Shown here one piece after another: positions 49,710-58,861 of a DNA stretch of 64,000 nt. Where the stretch lies: positions 1-64,000 of the forward strand of contig JAWKTV010000022.1 of assembly GCA_041398905.1 (NCBI GenBank), written 5' to 3'. Below the pieces are notes generated by a model. The model saw only the letters and a list, made by a program, of their open reading frames with translations. It was not told the origin of the DNA and did no database searches. Positions within the stretch are counted from its first letter, which is position 1, and the number at the start of each line of letters is the position of its first letter. Both the position numbers and the translations under genes were made by a program. The stretch comes from JAWKTV01 sp041398905 (GTDB lineage: Bacteria > Planctomycetota > Planctomycetia > Planctomycetales > Planctomycetaceae).

Positions 49710-50140
49710 ACAGCTCCGTCACCACCCGTCCGCACCATCCGTCGCCGTCCGCTGAGATGGATGTCGTCCCTCGAACAAAACGTGCCTGCTGGCGCGAGCG
49801 GCTGGTTGAGGCGGAGGCCGGTTATCGCATCGGCTTACGCTCCGCCAGCTCGTTGTTCGCTTACCTGTTTGGCGCGGGTGTCGTCGGCATCACGGGAATT
49901 GTGCTGGGCTTCGCCCCGCAGGAGTGGCTGATGCTGAGCTGCTGCGTCGCCGCGGTGATGGCCAGTGAGCTGCTGCTCGCCGCGATTCGCAACCTGGCTG
50001 CGCCGCTCCGCAAGCTTGACCCGACGGCGGCGCACAACGCGCTCCGCCTGGCAACCGCCGCGTCGTTGACCGTGACTCTCGCGGCCTGCCATGTCGCGCT
50101 CTGGATCACCGCCGGGCACATCGGGGTGCTGTTCGATTAG
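49706..50140 (+). CDS. Small membrane protein, diacylglycerol/undecaprenol kinase-like (degenerate)
   Basis: A 144-residue protein whose ATG overlaps the lptD stop (ATGA). Three transmembrane helices match the DgkA layout: SLFAYLFGAGVVGITGIVLGF, LMLSCCVAAVMASELLLAAI and ATAASLTVTLAACHVALWI. The catalytic helix 2 motif of DgkA (ELLNTAIE) reads SELLLAAIRNLA here: the first Glu is kept but the Asn and final Glu are lost. The order suggests a DgkA-family origin; kinase activity is doubtful. Coupling to lptD suggests an envelope-lipid role. Confidence 0.55.
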   Translation: MNSSVTTRPHHPSPSAEMDVVPRTKRACWRERLVEAEAGYRIGLRSASSLFAYLFGAGVVGITGIVLGFAPQEWLMLSCCVAAVMASELLLAAIRNLAAPLRKLDPTAAHNALRLATAASLTVTLAACHVALWITAGHIGVLFD

Positions 50141-50300
50141 GCGAGGTGCGATCGAGTTTCGACAGCGCGATGATCAAACGTCGCGGGCGTGGCGATGGAC
50201 TCGCAAGCGGGAGGCTGATCCGCCTCCGCTGCCTTGCGGGTTATCGGTGACAGCCTGTTGGAATGAAGGCGGTCGCTGTTTCAACCGAGACACCGCGTCA

Positions 50301-50816
50301 TCAGCGGCTGGCGTCGTCCTCTGCGACGTTCGCACACTCGAGCCATGGCCGCAGACGCTCGAGTGTCTTCTTGCCGATCCCCTTCACGCGATCCAGATCG
50401 TCGATCGACCGGAATGGTCCGTTCGCTTCGCGATCAGCCACGATGCTCCGCGCCATTGTTTCGCCCACGCCTTCCAACTGCGTCCATTCGACCCAGGTTG
50501 CGGAGTTCACATCGACGCGAAACTGGTACTCCCGCGCGGGCAGGCGACCAATCTCGACCGGTTGTCCGCCCCAGCCGCTCAGCCGCAACCACGCGGCGGC
50601 GCACAGCACCGCGATCGCCGCCACCATGCTGAGCAGCAAACGCACTTCGCCGCGTCGCAGCAACGGGTCGTCGGTCACTGCGGAGCCACTCCAACTCGCC
50701 GCGTCCCCCGGCATCGGAGGTCCGGTCGGCTCAAGGGCGGGTTGCACATCCGCAGTCACGGTGGCGTTCGCCGCAGGCGGGTCGCTGGTGGCCGTCCCGG
50801 TCTCGGCGTCGGTCAT
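50301..50816 (-). CDS. ComEA-type helix-hairpin-helix DNA-binding protein
   Basis: ATG 50816 overlaps the upstream stop (ATGA). One transmembrane helix (LLLSMVAAIAVLCAAAWL, residues about 60-80) anchors the protein. The C-terminal (HhH)2 domain reads VDVNSATWVEWTQLEGVGETMARSIVADR and IDDLDRVKGIGKKTLERLRPWL. In competent bacteria ComEA binds incoming DNA at the cell surface. No comEC is seen here. The N-terminal 50 residues are Ala/Thr/Pro-rich. Confidence 0.85.
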   Translation of the reverse strand: MTDAETGTATSDPPAANATVTADVQPALEPTGPPMPGDAASWSGSAVTDDPLLRRGEVRLLLSMVAAIAVLCAAAWLRLSGWGGQPVEIGRLPAREYQFRVDVNSATWVEWTQLEGVGETMARSIVADREANGPFRSIDDLDRVKGIGKKTLERLRPWLECANVAEDDASR

Positions 50817-51463
50817 GGCAGCCGTGTCCACAGCTCTTCCGTTGTCGGGTCTTCAACAAGCCGCAGCCGCAGCGTTCCCCCATCCAGCTCGAGAATCTGA
50901 TAGGCCCGCACGGCACCCCGGTCCTTCTTCAACTGGGCGACCTTATCAGCCGGTACGCCTCGCAGCACTTCCTGCGTCAGCACACCGTTCTCGACACGCC
51001 ACGACAGGTCCATCTCCAGGCGGGGACCGTACAGCAGCGAAGCCCAGAAGTTGAGGTCCGCGACGACGGACGCCGTGCCGTCCGGTCGCATCTCGATCAC
51101 CTGCTGGCCTTGAATGCTCCCCCGCCACCGGCCCAGGAGCGACACCGCGAACTGGCTGTCGCTGCTCGATGCCTCACCGACCGGCTCAACGACAACCTCG
51201 ACGGCCGGCGTTGGTGTCGGTTCTTCCGCTGGCGTTGGCGCGTCGGTGACTGCCGGCGTCCCAGCGCTCGGCTGCGGTCGATCGATCGGCGGTGCCGGCA
51301 GGTCCGTTCGCTCCGCGGCCGACGACCGGTCGTAACGCATCGCCGTGAACACCAGCGTCGCCAGCAGCGCGGCCAACGACAACATCGATACGCCCCGCAG
51401 CAGCGCCTTACCGCCGCGGCGCTGATGTTGCTGAGTCATCGATTGATCGGGGTCCGAGTCCAT
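50813..51463 (-). CDS. Single-pass membrane hypothetical protein
   Basis: A 216-residue protein from ATG 51463 (MDSDPDQSMTQQHQ), or TTG 51499 upstream. One transmembrane helix (LLRGVSMLSLAALLATLVFTAM), a Thr/Pro/Glu-rich spacer (residues 45-85), then a beta-rich domain of about 110 residues (LLGRWRGSIQGQQVIEMRPDGTASV; lipocalin-like strands). Not recognised at family level. It is translationally coupled to the ComEA-like gene. Confidence 0.65.
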   Translation of the reverse strand: MDSDPDQSMTQQHQRRGGKALLRGVSMLSLAALLATLVFTAMRYDRSSAAERTDLPAPPIDRPQPSAGTPAVTDAPTPAEEPTPTPAVEVVVEPVGEASSSDSQFAVSLLGRWRGSIQGQQVIEMRPDGTASVVADLNFWASLLYGPRLEMDLSWRVENGVLTQEVLRGVPADKVAQLKKDRGAVRAYQILELDGGTLRLRLVEDPTTEELWTRLP

Positions 51464-51646
51464 GGGCGCAGCGTACCCGGCGACAATCGGGCTGTGCAAC
51501 AGGAATTAGCCCATCGAGCCGTGGCCTCGACTTCCAGCGGCGGCTCTCGTGTAACGCTCCCCGTGTTCGGGCAGCTTGCCCCGTGACGGCTCGCACTCTA
51601 AAACCTTGATGCAAGTGAATTCAAAATACGCTGCCAGGAAGCCCTC

Positions 51647-54600
51647 ATGCCGCTGACGACATCGCCCCGTTCGCTCCTCACCAGCGGCCTGCCGCTGGTT
51701 GTGCTGCTCTGTCTCGCAGGCCTCGGCCCGGCGGTGGTGACTTCGGCTGCCGAAGGAGATGCCCCGCCACCACTGCGGGTCCTGCTGATCACCGGCGGCT
51801 GCTGCCATGATTACACGGCCCAGAAGGCGATCCTCGCCAATGGTCTCCGCGAACGGGCACACGTTGATGTCGAGGTGGTCCAGCAGGGAGGTTCCGCGAC
51901 CAACTCGATGATCGAGGTCTACAACAACGATGATTGGGCGGACGGGTACGACGTCGTCATTCACGACGAGTGTTTTGCGGACGTCAAGGACACCGCCTAC
52001 GTCGACCGTATCTTGCGCCCCCACCGTGCCGGCAAAGGCGCGGTGGTGCTGCACTGCGCGATGCACTGTTATCGCGATGGCCGCGACGAGTGGTTCAAGT
52101 TCTGCGGCGTCACGTCTCGTCGTCACGGGGCGCACTACGCCCACGAGGTGCTCAACACGGATGCCTCGCATCCCATCATGGCAAACTTCCCCGCGGGCTG
52201 GGCTAACCCCGCCGGCGAGCTGTACTGGATCGAGAAACTCTGGGAAACCGCGCACCCGCTCGCGTCCGCCAAGAACCGTGAGCAGGGGAACGAAGAAGTT
52301 TGCGTGTGGACCAATCAGTTCGGCGAGGGGCGGGTCTTCGGCACCACGCTCGGACATCACAACGTCACGGTCGAAGCGCCCGAGTACCTGGACCTCGTGA
52401 CCCGCGGCGTGCTGTGGGCCGGCGGCAAACTCGATGACCCTCGGTACCTGAAGCAGCCCGCCAGCGGGCCGACGCTCGTACCGGTCAACCTCGCGAAAGC
52501 CGCCAAGGCGACCGCCTCCTCGGAAGAGACCGGCAAGAACAACTTCGCGCCCCACGCCGTCGACGGCAACCCCGCCACCCGCTGGTGTGCCTCGAACGGC
52601 TCGGCTCCGCAGTGGCTGCAACTTGATCTCGGTGAAGCAAAGCCGGTTCGCGGCGCGACGCTCAAATGGGAGTCCGACCAAACCGTCTACAAGTACACCA
52701 TCGAAGGCTCCGCCGACGGTGAGCAGTGGACAACGCTCGTCGATCAATCCGCGCAGGGACTCAATGGCAAGCACGAATTCAAGTTTGATGCCCCGAACAC
52801 CCGCTTCGTGAAGGTCAACTTTCTCGGCTCCAACACCGGCGGCTGGGGGAGTATCTGGGAAGTCTCGCTGCACGGCGACGAGATGATCGAGGTGGATCCA
52901 CAAGAGGCACAGAAGCTCGCCGACGCCGCGATTCTGGCGGACGTCAAGGTGCCCGATGAGTTCGATGTCTCGCTGTTCGCCGCGCCTCCCGCGGTGAAGT
53001 ATCCGGTCTACGTCGCCTCATCGCCGGACGGCACCCTGTTCGTCTCCGTCGACCAGAACGGTTCCCTCGATCGTGAGAAGAATCGCGGCGCAGTCTACCG
53101 GCTCCGCGACCTCGACGGTGACGGCAAGGCTGACGAGGTCAAGCTGTTTGTCGACAACATCGATTCCCCGCGCGGGCTTGTGTGGGATCACGACCGGCTG
53201 TACCTCATGCACCCACCGCACCTTTCGGCCTTCATCGACAACGATGGCGACGGCGTGTCCGATGAGCAGCGGGTGCTCGTCAAGAACATCGCCTTCGACT
53301 TCAAGGATCGCCCGGCCGACCATACCTCCAACGGCGTCACACTCGGAATCGATGGTTGGCTGTACCTCGCGATTGGCGACTTCGGCATGCTTGAAGCCGA
53401 AGGGGCCGACGGTACCAGGCTGCAATTCCGTAGCGGCGGAGTGCTGCGCGTGCGGCCCGACGGCACAGGCCTCGAAGTCTACTCCCGCGGCACTCGCAAC
53501 ATTCTCGAAGTCGCGATGGACCCGCTCCTCAACGGCTTCACCCGCGACAACACCAACGACGGCGGTGGCTGGGACATCCGGCTGCATCACTTCAGCGGAC
53601 TCGAACACCACGGCTATCCCTCGCTCTACATGAACTTCGGCGACGAGATCGTGCAGCCCCTTGCCGACTACGGCGGCGGCTCCGGCTGCGGGGCCTTGTA
53701 CCTCGATGAGCCGGGCTTCCCCGCTGGCTTCGGCAATGCGCTCTACACCGCCGACTGGGGTCGCAACGTCGTCTTCCGACATCACCTCACGCCCAACGGC
53801 GGCACCTTTACTCCCACGCAGGACGAGTTCATCAAGTCGACCCGCGTCACCGATCTCGACTGCGACGCCAATGGCAACCTGTACGTCACCAGTTGGAAGG
53901 GAGCGACCTTCACCTACGCCGGCGATGACGTCGGCTATCTCGTCAAGGTGACGCCGAAGGACTATCAACCGACTCCGCTGCCCGACTTCAACGACACGAA
54001 CGCCTGCCTTGAGGTGCTGGCGACGTCCGCGAGTCACCGCCGTCGGCTCGAAGCGCAGCGCTCACTGCTGCGGCGGGGGATCGACAACTCGACGGCCGAC
54101 GCACTGGTGAAGATCGCCGCCGACGCCAGCAAGCCGCTCGTCAATCGCGTCGCCGCACTCTACGCACTCAAGCAGGCTGGCGTCGCGCCGGAACGACTCG
54201 CACCGCTGTCGCTGGAGCACGACGACCTCAGGCCCCTCGCCATCCGCGCGCTGGGCGACCGCAAGGCGGTCGGCACGCCGTGGGACCAGGCGACACGCTC
54301 CATCGACGCCGCACCGGCACTCGTCGACCCGATCGCAATCGGCCTGTTCGACGAGAGCCCGCGGGCTCGCATGGAGGCGGTCATCGCGATCGCTCGACTG
54401 CAACTGATCGACCTCGGCGGCGAAGTCGCCAAGTTGCTCGACGATCCCGACCCCATCGTCCGGCACACCACCGTGCAGTCGCTCATCCTGCTCGGTTCTG
54501 CGGAGCCCTGCTTCGCGATCATCGACGAAAGCGGACTGGACGGCACGCAGCGCGCCGGTGCCCTCAGGGTCCTGCAGGCGCTGCACAAGCCCGGAGTCGT

Positions 54601-55972
54601 TGATGGTTTGATTCTGCGGCTTGGTCATGAGACCGACCCCGCGCGGCGGCGCGGCCTGCTGGTGGCGCTCTGCCGACTCAACTTCGTCGAAGGGGAGTGG
54701 AAGGGGAACAGTTGGGGTACCCGACCAGACACCACGGGCCCGTACTATCAACATGAGCGGTGGGCCGAGTCGGACAAGATCGAAGCCGTCCTGCGCCGCG
54801 AACTCGACACCGCCCAGGGAGACGAGGCCGCGTTCCTGTTGACGCAGCTCGATCGCCACAAGGTGCGGCTCGATGGGACGCTCGAACGGGCGATCGCCAT
54901 GGCCACGCAGGACGCCGCGATGATCCCCGCCGCGATTGGCGAACTCAGCCGAACCAACCGGGTTCCAGACGACGCGATCACGCTCGTTCGGGGTGTCGCG
55001 GCGAGTGGTGACTACCCCGCGTCGCTCCGGTCCAGCGCGGCGCAGGTGCTGCTGCGGAGCACGGCCGACAACGGGTACGCCGCCGCCTTCGCCGCGCTCG
55101 TCGACATCGAGAAGCAGGACGGCCGCAAGCAGCCTTTTGACCAACTGTGGGGCCGGCTCCGCGAGCCGAAGCGACTGGGGGAACAGGTCGAGTGGCTCAG
55201 GACGCGGGCCGACGGTGATGGTGCCGCGGGTCAATGGGCGGCTGCCGCGCTGTTGGTCGCCGCACATCACAAGGACACCTCGCCAGAGGCTCGGGCGCTG
55301 GCGACAAAGGGACTCGAATCGCTCTGGGACGCGGGGGTCGACGCGCGGGTTCGCCTGCTCAACGCCGCCCGTCTGGCGAACGTTCGGGAGTTCGAACCGC
55401 GTGTGCGTGAAGCGATGCGGGCCGCGGACAAGGCCATCGCCAAAGTGGCGAACGATATCGCGAAGGACTGGAAGCTCGAAGCGATGCCGACCCCCATCGG
55501 TCCGACCATCAAGGAACTGCCAGTCGCCGAGGTGCTCGCCGCCGCGGTCGCCGCCCAGGGGGATGTCGAGCAGGGTAAGTTCCTGTTCGAGAAGCTCAGT
55601 TGCAACAAGTGCCACACCGTCTCCAAGGGCGAGGCACTGCGTGGTCCTTACCTGCCGCAGGTCGCGAAGACCTACAAGCGCGATCAACTGGCCGAAGCGG
55701 TCCTCGATCCCAATAAGACGCTCGCGCAGGGGTTCGTGACGCAGTTGTTTGTGCTGGATGACGGCACGCAGGTGATCGGATTCGTCACGGCCGAGGACGC
55801 GGAGAAGGTGACCATTCGCGACAAGGAGGCGAAGGAGACGGTCATTCCCGTCGACCGCATCGAGACGCGTGTGAAGCAGCAGGTCTCGATGATGCCTGAA
55901 GGGCTGCTGAAGGACAACACCGTCGGCGACCTTTCATCGCTGCTGGATTACCTGCAGTCGATCGCCGAGTGA
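51647..55972 (+). CDS. PVC-type ThuA / discoidin / dehydrogenase / HEAT / cytochrome c fusion
   Basis: A 1,441-residue secreted protein with a signal peptide (LTSGLPLVVLLCLAGLGPAVVTSA). Domains in order: ThuA-like class-I amidotransferase fold (about 44-278; LRVLLITGGCCHDY), F5/8-type discoidin carbohydrate-binding domain (about 279-410; FAPHAVDGNPATRW), PVC-type membrane-bound dehydrogenase beta-propeller (about 432-785; PVYVASSPDGTLFVSVD), HEAT-repeat region (about 790-1290), and a c-type cytochrome with heme motif CNKCH at residues 1319-1323. The order is that of planctomycete sugar-oxidising proteins. It should bind a carbohydrate, oxidise it at the propeller and pass electrons to the heme. 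Substrate unknown. The frame is uninterrupted. Confidence 0.93.
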   Translation: MPLTTSPRSLLTSGLPLVVLLCLAGLGPAVVTSAAEGDAPPPLRVLLITGGCCHDYTAQKAILANGLRERAHVDVEVVQQGGSATNSMIEVYNNDDWADGYDVVIHDECFADVKDTAYVDRILRPHRAGKGAVVLHCAMHCYRDGRDEWFKFCGVTSRRHGAHYAHEVLNTDASHPIMANFPAGWANPAGELYWIEKLWETAHPLASAKNREQGNEEVCVWTNQFGEGRVFGTTLGHHNVTVEAPEYLDLVTRGVLWAGGKLDDPRYLKQPASGPTLVPVNLAKAAKATASSEETGKNNFAPHAVDGNPATRWCASNGSAPQWLQLDLGEAKPVRGATLKWESDQTVYKYTIEGSADGEQWTTLVDQSAQGLNGKHEFKFDAPNTRFVKVNFLGSNTGGWGSIWEVSLHGDEMIEVDPQEAQKLADAAILADVKVPDEFDVSLFAAPPAVKYPVYVASSPDGTLFVSVDQNGSLDREKNRGAVYRLRDLDGDGKADEVKLFVDNIDSPRGLVWDHDRLYLMHPPHLSAFIDNDGDGVSDEQRVLVKNIAFDFKDRPADHTSNGVTLGIDGWLYLAIGDFGMLEAEGADGTRLQFRSGGVLRVRPDGTGLEVYSRGTRNILEVAMDPLLNGFTRDNTNDGGGWDIRLHHFSGLEHHGYPSLYMNFGDEIVQPLADYGGGSGCGALYLDEPGFPAGFGNALYTADWGRNVVFRHHLTPNGGTFTPTQDEFIKSTRVTDLDCDANGNLYVTSWKGATFTYAGDDVGYLVKVTPKDYQPTPLPDFNDTNACLEVLATSASHRRRLEAQRSLLRRGIDNSTADALVKIAADASKPLVNRVAALYALKQAGVAPERLAPLSLEHDDLRPLAIRALGDRKAVGTPWDQATRSIDAAPALVDPIAIGLFDESPRARMEAVIAIARLQLIDLGGEVAKLLDDPDPIVRHTTVQSLILLGSAEPCFAIIDESGLDGTQRAGALRVLQALHKPGVVDGLILRLGHETDPARRRGLLVALCRLNFVEGEWKGNSWGTRPDTTGPYYQHERWAESDKIEAVLRRELDTAQGDEAAFLLTQLDRHKVRLDGTLERAIAMATQDAAMIPAAIGELSRTNRVPDDAITLVRGVAASGDYPASLRSSAAQVLLRSTADNGYAAAFAALVDIEKQDGRKQPFDQLWGRLREPKRLGEQVEWLRTRADGDGAAGQWAAAALLVAAHHKDTSPEARALATKGLESLWDAGVDARVRLLNAARLANVREFEPRVREAMRAADKAIAKVANDIAKDWKLEAMPTPIGPTIKELPVAEVLAAAVAAQGDVEQGKFLFEKLSCNKCHTVSKGEALRGPYLPQVAKTYKRDQLAEAVLDPNKTLAQGFVTQLFVLDDGTQVIGFVTAEDAEKVTIRDKEAKETVIPVDRIETRVKQQVSMMPEGLLKDNTVGDLSSLLDYLQSIAE

Positions 55973-56041
55973 TCGGCGCGATGGGCGGACCTGCGGACGC
56001 CGCGATCTTGCAGTCACAGCGTCAGTCGGGCAGTCACGGCG

Positions 56042-57108
56042 TCACTCCGGTCCGTGCCCGCGTCGACGCAACTCGGCCACCACCTTGCGGACGATCTCCG
56101 AGACGTCACCCGATGTCCCGGCGAGTAGCGACTGCGTGGCGGTGACCGCCGCGCTCGTCGTTCGCAGCAGGTCGGGATTGCAGCCGGTCACCGGCTGGTC
56201 GGCGTAGCCGTGCGCGGCAAGCAGGCATTGCAAGGTGTCCCGCAATTTCGAAAGGTCCATCCGCTGCTCGTCGGACAGCGGCTGCCGGCCGACGCCGAGA
56301 TCGAAGCCGCGCAGACTCGCCGCCGCGCGAAAGCCTTCCGGGAATTCCGACTGATACAGCATCGCGTCGAACAGCGTGACGAGGTCGTACTGGATGCGGC
56401 GCGCCTCATCGAGCTGACCGCCGACCGTCAGGTCGTACAACTTGCGAGTCAACTCGGGAACAACGCCGCTGGAAGCATTGGTTCCGCCGTCGCACCCGAC
56501 CAGAATCATCGGCATCAACGCCGCGTCCCAGCCGGTGAGGAAACTGAATTCCGGCCGGTTGGGGCGGACCCTCTGAATCATCCGGATCATGTGCGGCACA
56601 TCGCCCGATGAATCCTTGATGGCGACCACCCGCTCGCACTCCTCGCTGAGCCGCTGCACCGTCGGGACGTCGATCGGGCTTGCGAACAGCGGAATGTTGT
56701 ACAGCGTCACATCGACCGGCGAGTTGCGGCCGATCTCCTTGAAGTAGGCGTACACCGCGCCCGGACTGAGCTTGTAATAGAATGGTGCGACGATGGCCAC
56801 AGCCCGCACGCCCAGCTCGTGGTAGTACTCGCAGGCACGGATCGTCTCGCGCGTATTGGCTTCGGCGGCACCCGCCAGAATCGGGACGCGGCCCGCCACC
56901 TGATCAACCACAATCTCCGCGATCCTCCGCCGCTCCTCGGCGGTGAAGCGGGTGAACTCGCCCGTCGAACCGTTGGGGTACAGGCCATGCACCCCCGGGC
57001 GATCAGCCAGTCGAGATAGCGGCGAAACTCCGGCTCGTTAATCGAGCCATCAGCGCGGCAGGGAACGAGATTCGGCGTGAAGATGCCACGCAAACGGTCG
57101 GCGGACAT
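56042..57108 (-). CDS. DapA/N-acetylneuraminate-lyase family aldolase (one frameshift)
   Basis: It starts at ATG 57108 (MSADRLRGIFTPNLVPCRADG). A frame change in a C/G run near 56995 leads to HGLYPNGSTGEFTRF. The Schiff-base Lys is in RVVAIKDSSGD and the catalytic Tyr in VTLYNIPL. The GSTGE pyruvate-carboxylate motif is present. Joined length is about 355 residues, longer than DapA (about 295) by a C-terminal helical extension. It may act on a sugar acid or on dihydrodipicolinate. No other lysine genes are near, so a lyase role in sugar-acid catabolism is equally plausible. Confidence 0.85.
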
Positions 57109-57269
57109 AGACTGCGCTTCTAAAGAATGCCCAAAGATCAATGTTCTCTCTTCGCGATTCGCCCCGCGAACAACTGTGCCGGGCAATTCTCTTGGCGAGC
57201 CTCGGCGTCACCCATCAACACACCATAGTTCATTGGACCGTCATGCGAAGGCCCGAAGTCAAACTGCCA

Positions 57270-58595
57270 TCAAGTCAGTTCACCCGCGGTCAATCTTGAG
57301 CCGCTGTCCGCGGAGCGCGCAGCGACTTGGGGTTGCCCCTTGGCCCGGGCGAACGCGCGTTGCCGTTCGGCTTCCGTTTGTCGGCAGACCTCCTGCAATA
57401 GACGCTCCATTGCTGGCGTCAGTTCTCGATTGCGGCGTGCCATCGCGGTCCGGGCAATCTCGACCGACGGGCCGATGCCCTCGGGCAGCGGCTGCAACTC
57501 GCCGTGCCACAATCGCGAGAACGAGGGGACATGCTTGGGCAACAGTTCGCCGCCCGGCAGCAGCATCGTCATCACACCAATTGAGGACCCGGTGTTGAAC
57601 AGCGTGCCCAGTGCCGTCTTCGTGTGATCGCCGATGAAGCAGCCGACCTTGGTTGACCCCGTGTCGACCGACGCACCGGCGACGGGCACGCTGACGTGCG
57701 AGTAGTCGTTCTTCAGATCGCTGTTGGAGGTGAGCGCGCCGAGATTGACCCAGGGGCAGACGTAACTGTGGCCCAGAAACCCGTCGTGATACTTGTTGGC
57801 GAAGCCGTGCAGGATGCTCTCCTCGATCTCACCGCCGACACGGCAGACAGGGCCGATCGAGGTCCCTTCGCGAACATGCGCGCGAAACACCTGCGTTTCG
57901 CGGCCGATGAAGCAGGGGCCTTCGATCCGGGTGAAGGGGAGCAGCCGAACCCCGCCGTCGATCCAGACTGGACCCCGCCGCACGTCAATCACGACATACG
58001 GGTCGATCTCCGCGGTCAGGTCGATGTGAACGTCTTGCAGGCTCCCTTGGATGGCGAACTGCGGCGTGCTGCCAACCGGGTGCTGCGCGCGTGAACGGAG
58101 TTGGTAGTCGGTCGTGAGCTGCCGGCCGTTGTGATGCACGAGGTCCCACGGGTGCGCAACGAGTCGCCCGCCAGCGTCGATCGGCTTGCGGGTCCGCGCC
58201 AGTTGTTCGATGCCATCGCTGGGTGCGTTCGCGTCGATCAGCACCGCTTCGTCGGGACTGACGACGATCCACGCGACTTGTTCATCGACGATGCCGACGC
58301 GGCCGGCGTCCACATGGGTGAGGGTGCGCGGGTCGCCCAGCCAGCGGCCGTTAACCAGGAGCGTGGGCCGTTGGGCGAGCCAGGCCTCGTCATTGATCCG
58401 GGCGTCGGGATGCAGGGCCCGGTAAGTCTCTTCGAGCCAGGGGCGAATCAGCCCACCCCACTCCTGAATCGGCAGCGTCTGCTCGATGCGCTCTCTCGCG
58501 GTAAAGTGCCCGCAGCGGAGTTCAAACACCGGTCGCAGCAGCGCGATGGGCGAAAAGTTCGCGACCTGTTGGTCCTCAAACAACGCGATACGCAT
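57270..58595 (-). CDS. GlmU-like putative sugar nucleotidyltransferase with left-handed beta-helix
   Basis: A 441-residue protein from ATG 58595 (MRIALFEDQQVANFSPIALLRPVFELRCG). The N-terminal part is the divergent GlmU-family start seen in planctomycetes and Bacteroidota. Residues about 200-380 form hexapeptide beta-helix turns (IDLTAEIDPYVVIDVRRGPVWIDGG, then GPCFIGRETQVFRAHVREGTSIG). The conserved NLGALTSNSDLKNDYSHV segment is the same as the acetyl-acceptor region of GlmU. The classic nucleotidyltransferase GxGTRM loop is not seen. A role in sugar-nucleotide acylation is probable; the exact reaction is unknown. Confidence 0.85.
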   Translation of the reverse strand: MRIALFEDQQVANFSPIALLRPVFELRCGHFTARERIEQTLPIQEWGGLIRPWLEETYRALHPDARINDEAWLAQRPTLLVNGRWLGDPRTLTHVDAGRVGIVDEQVAWIVVSPDEAVLIDANAPSDGIEQLARTRKPIDAGGRLVAHPWDLVHHNGRQLTTDYQLRSRAQHPVGSTPQFAIQGSLQDVHIDLTAEIDPYVVIDVRRGPVWIDGGVRLLPFTRIEGPCFIGRETQVFRAHVREGTSIGPVCRVGGEIEESILHGFANKYHDGFLGHSYVCPWVNLGALTSNSDLKNDYSHVSVPVAGASVDTGSTKVGCFIGDHTKTALGTLFNTGSSIGVMTMLLPGGELLPKHVPSFSRLWHGELQPLPEGIGPSVEIARTAMARRNRELTPAMERLLQEVCRQTEAERQRAFARAKGQPQVAARSADSGSRLTAGELT

Positions 58596-58861
58596 GGCTC
58601 TTCCCTGATTTGCCCTGTCTCGATCCGTGAGCAGGGGAGCATTCGATGGAACGAATTGACCGGCGGGCTGTAATCAGCAGCAATGGAATCAATCCCGTCG
58701 GGTCGGACCGGAGTGACTTCCGTCCCCGTCGATTCCGGGGGCCTCCACGCCGTCCGGCGCGCGTGTTGGGCACGGACAACAGCGTAATTCAGGGAGGACG
58801 ATCGCGGCCAGACCGCTTTGCCGACGGGCCTGAGACTCCGGTCGAATATGCGGAAATCCCG

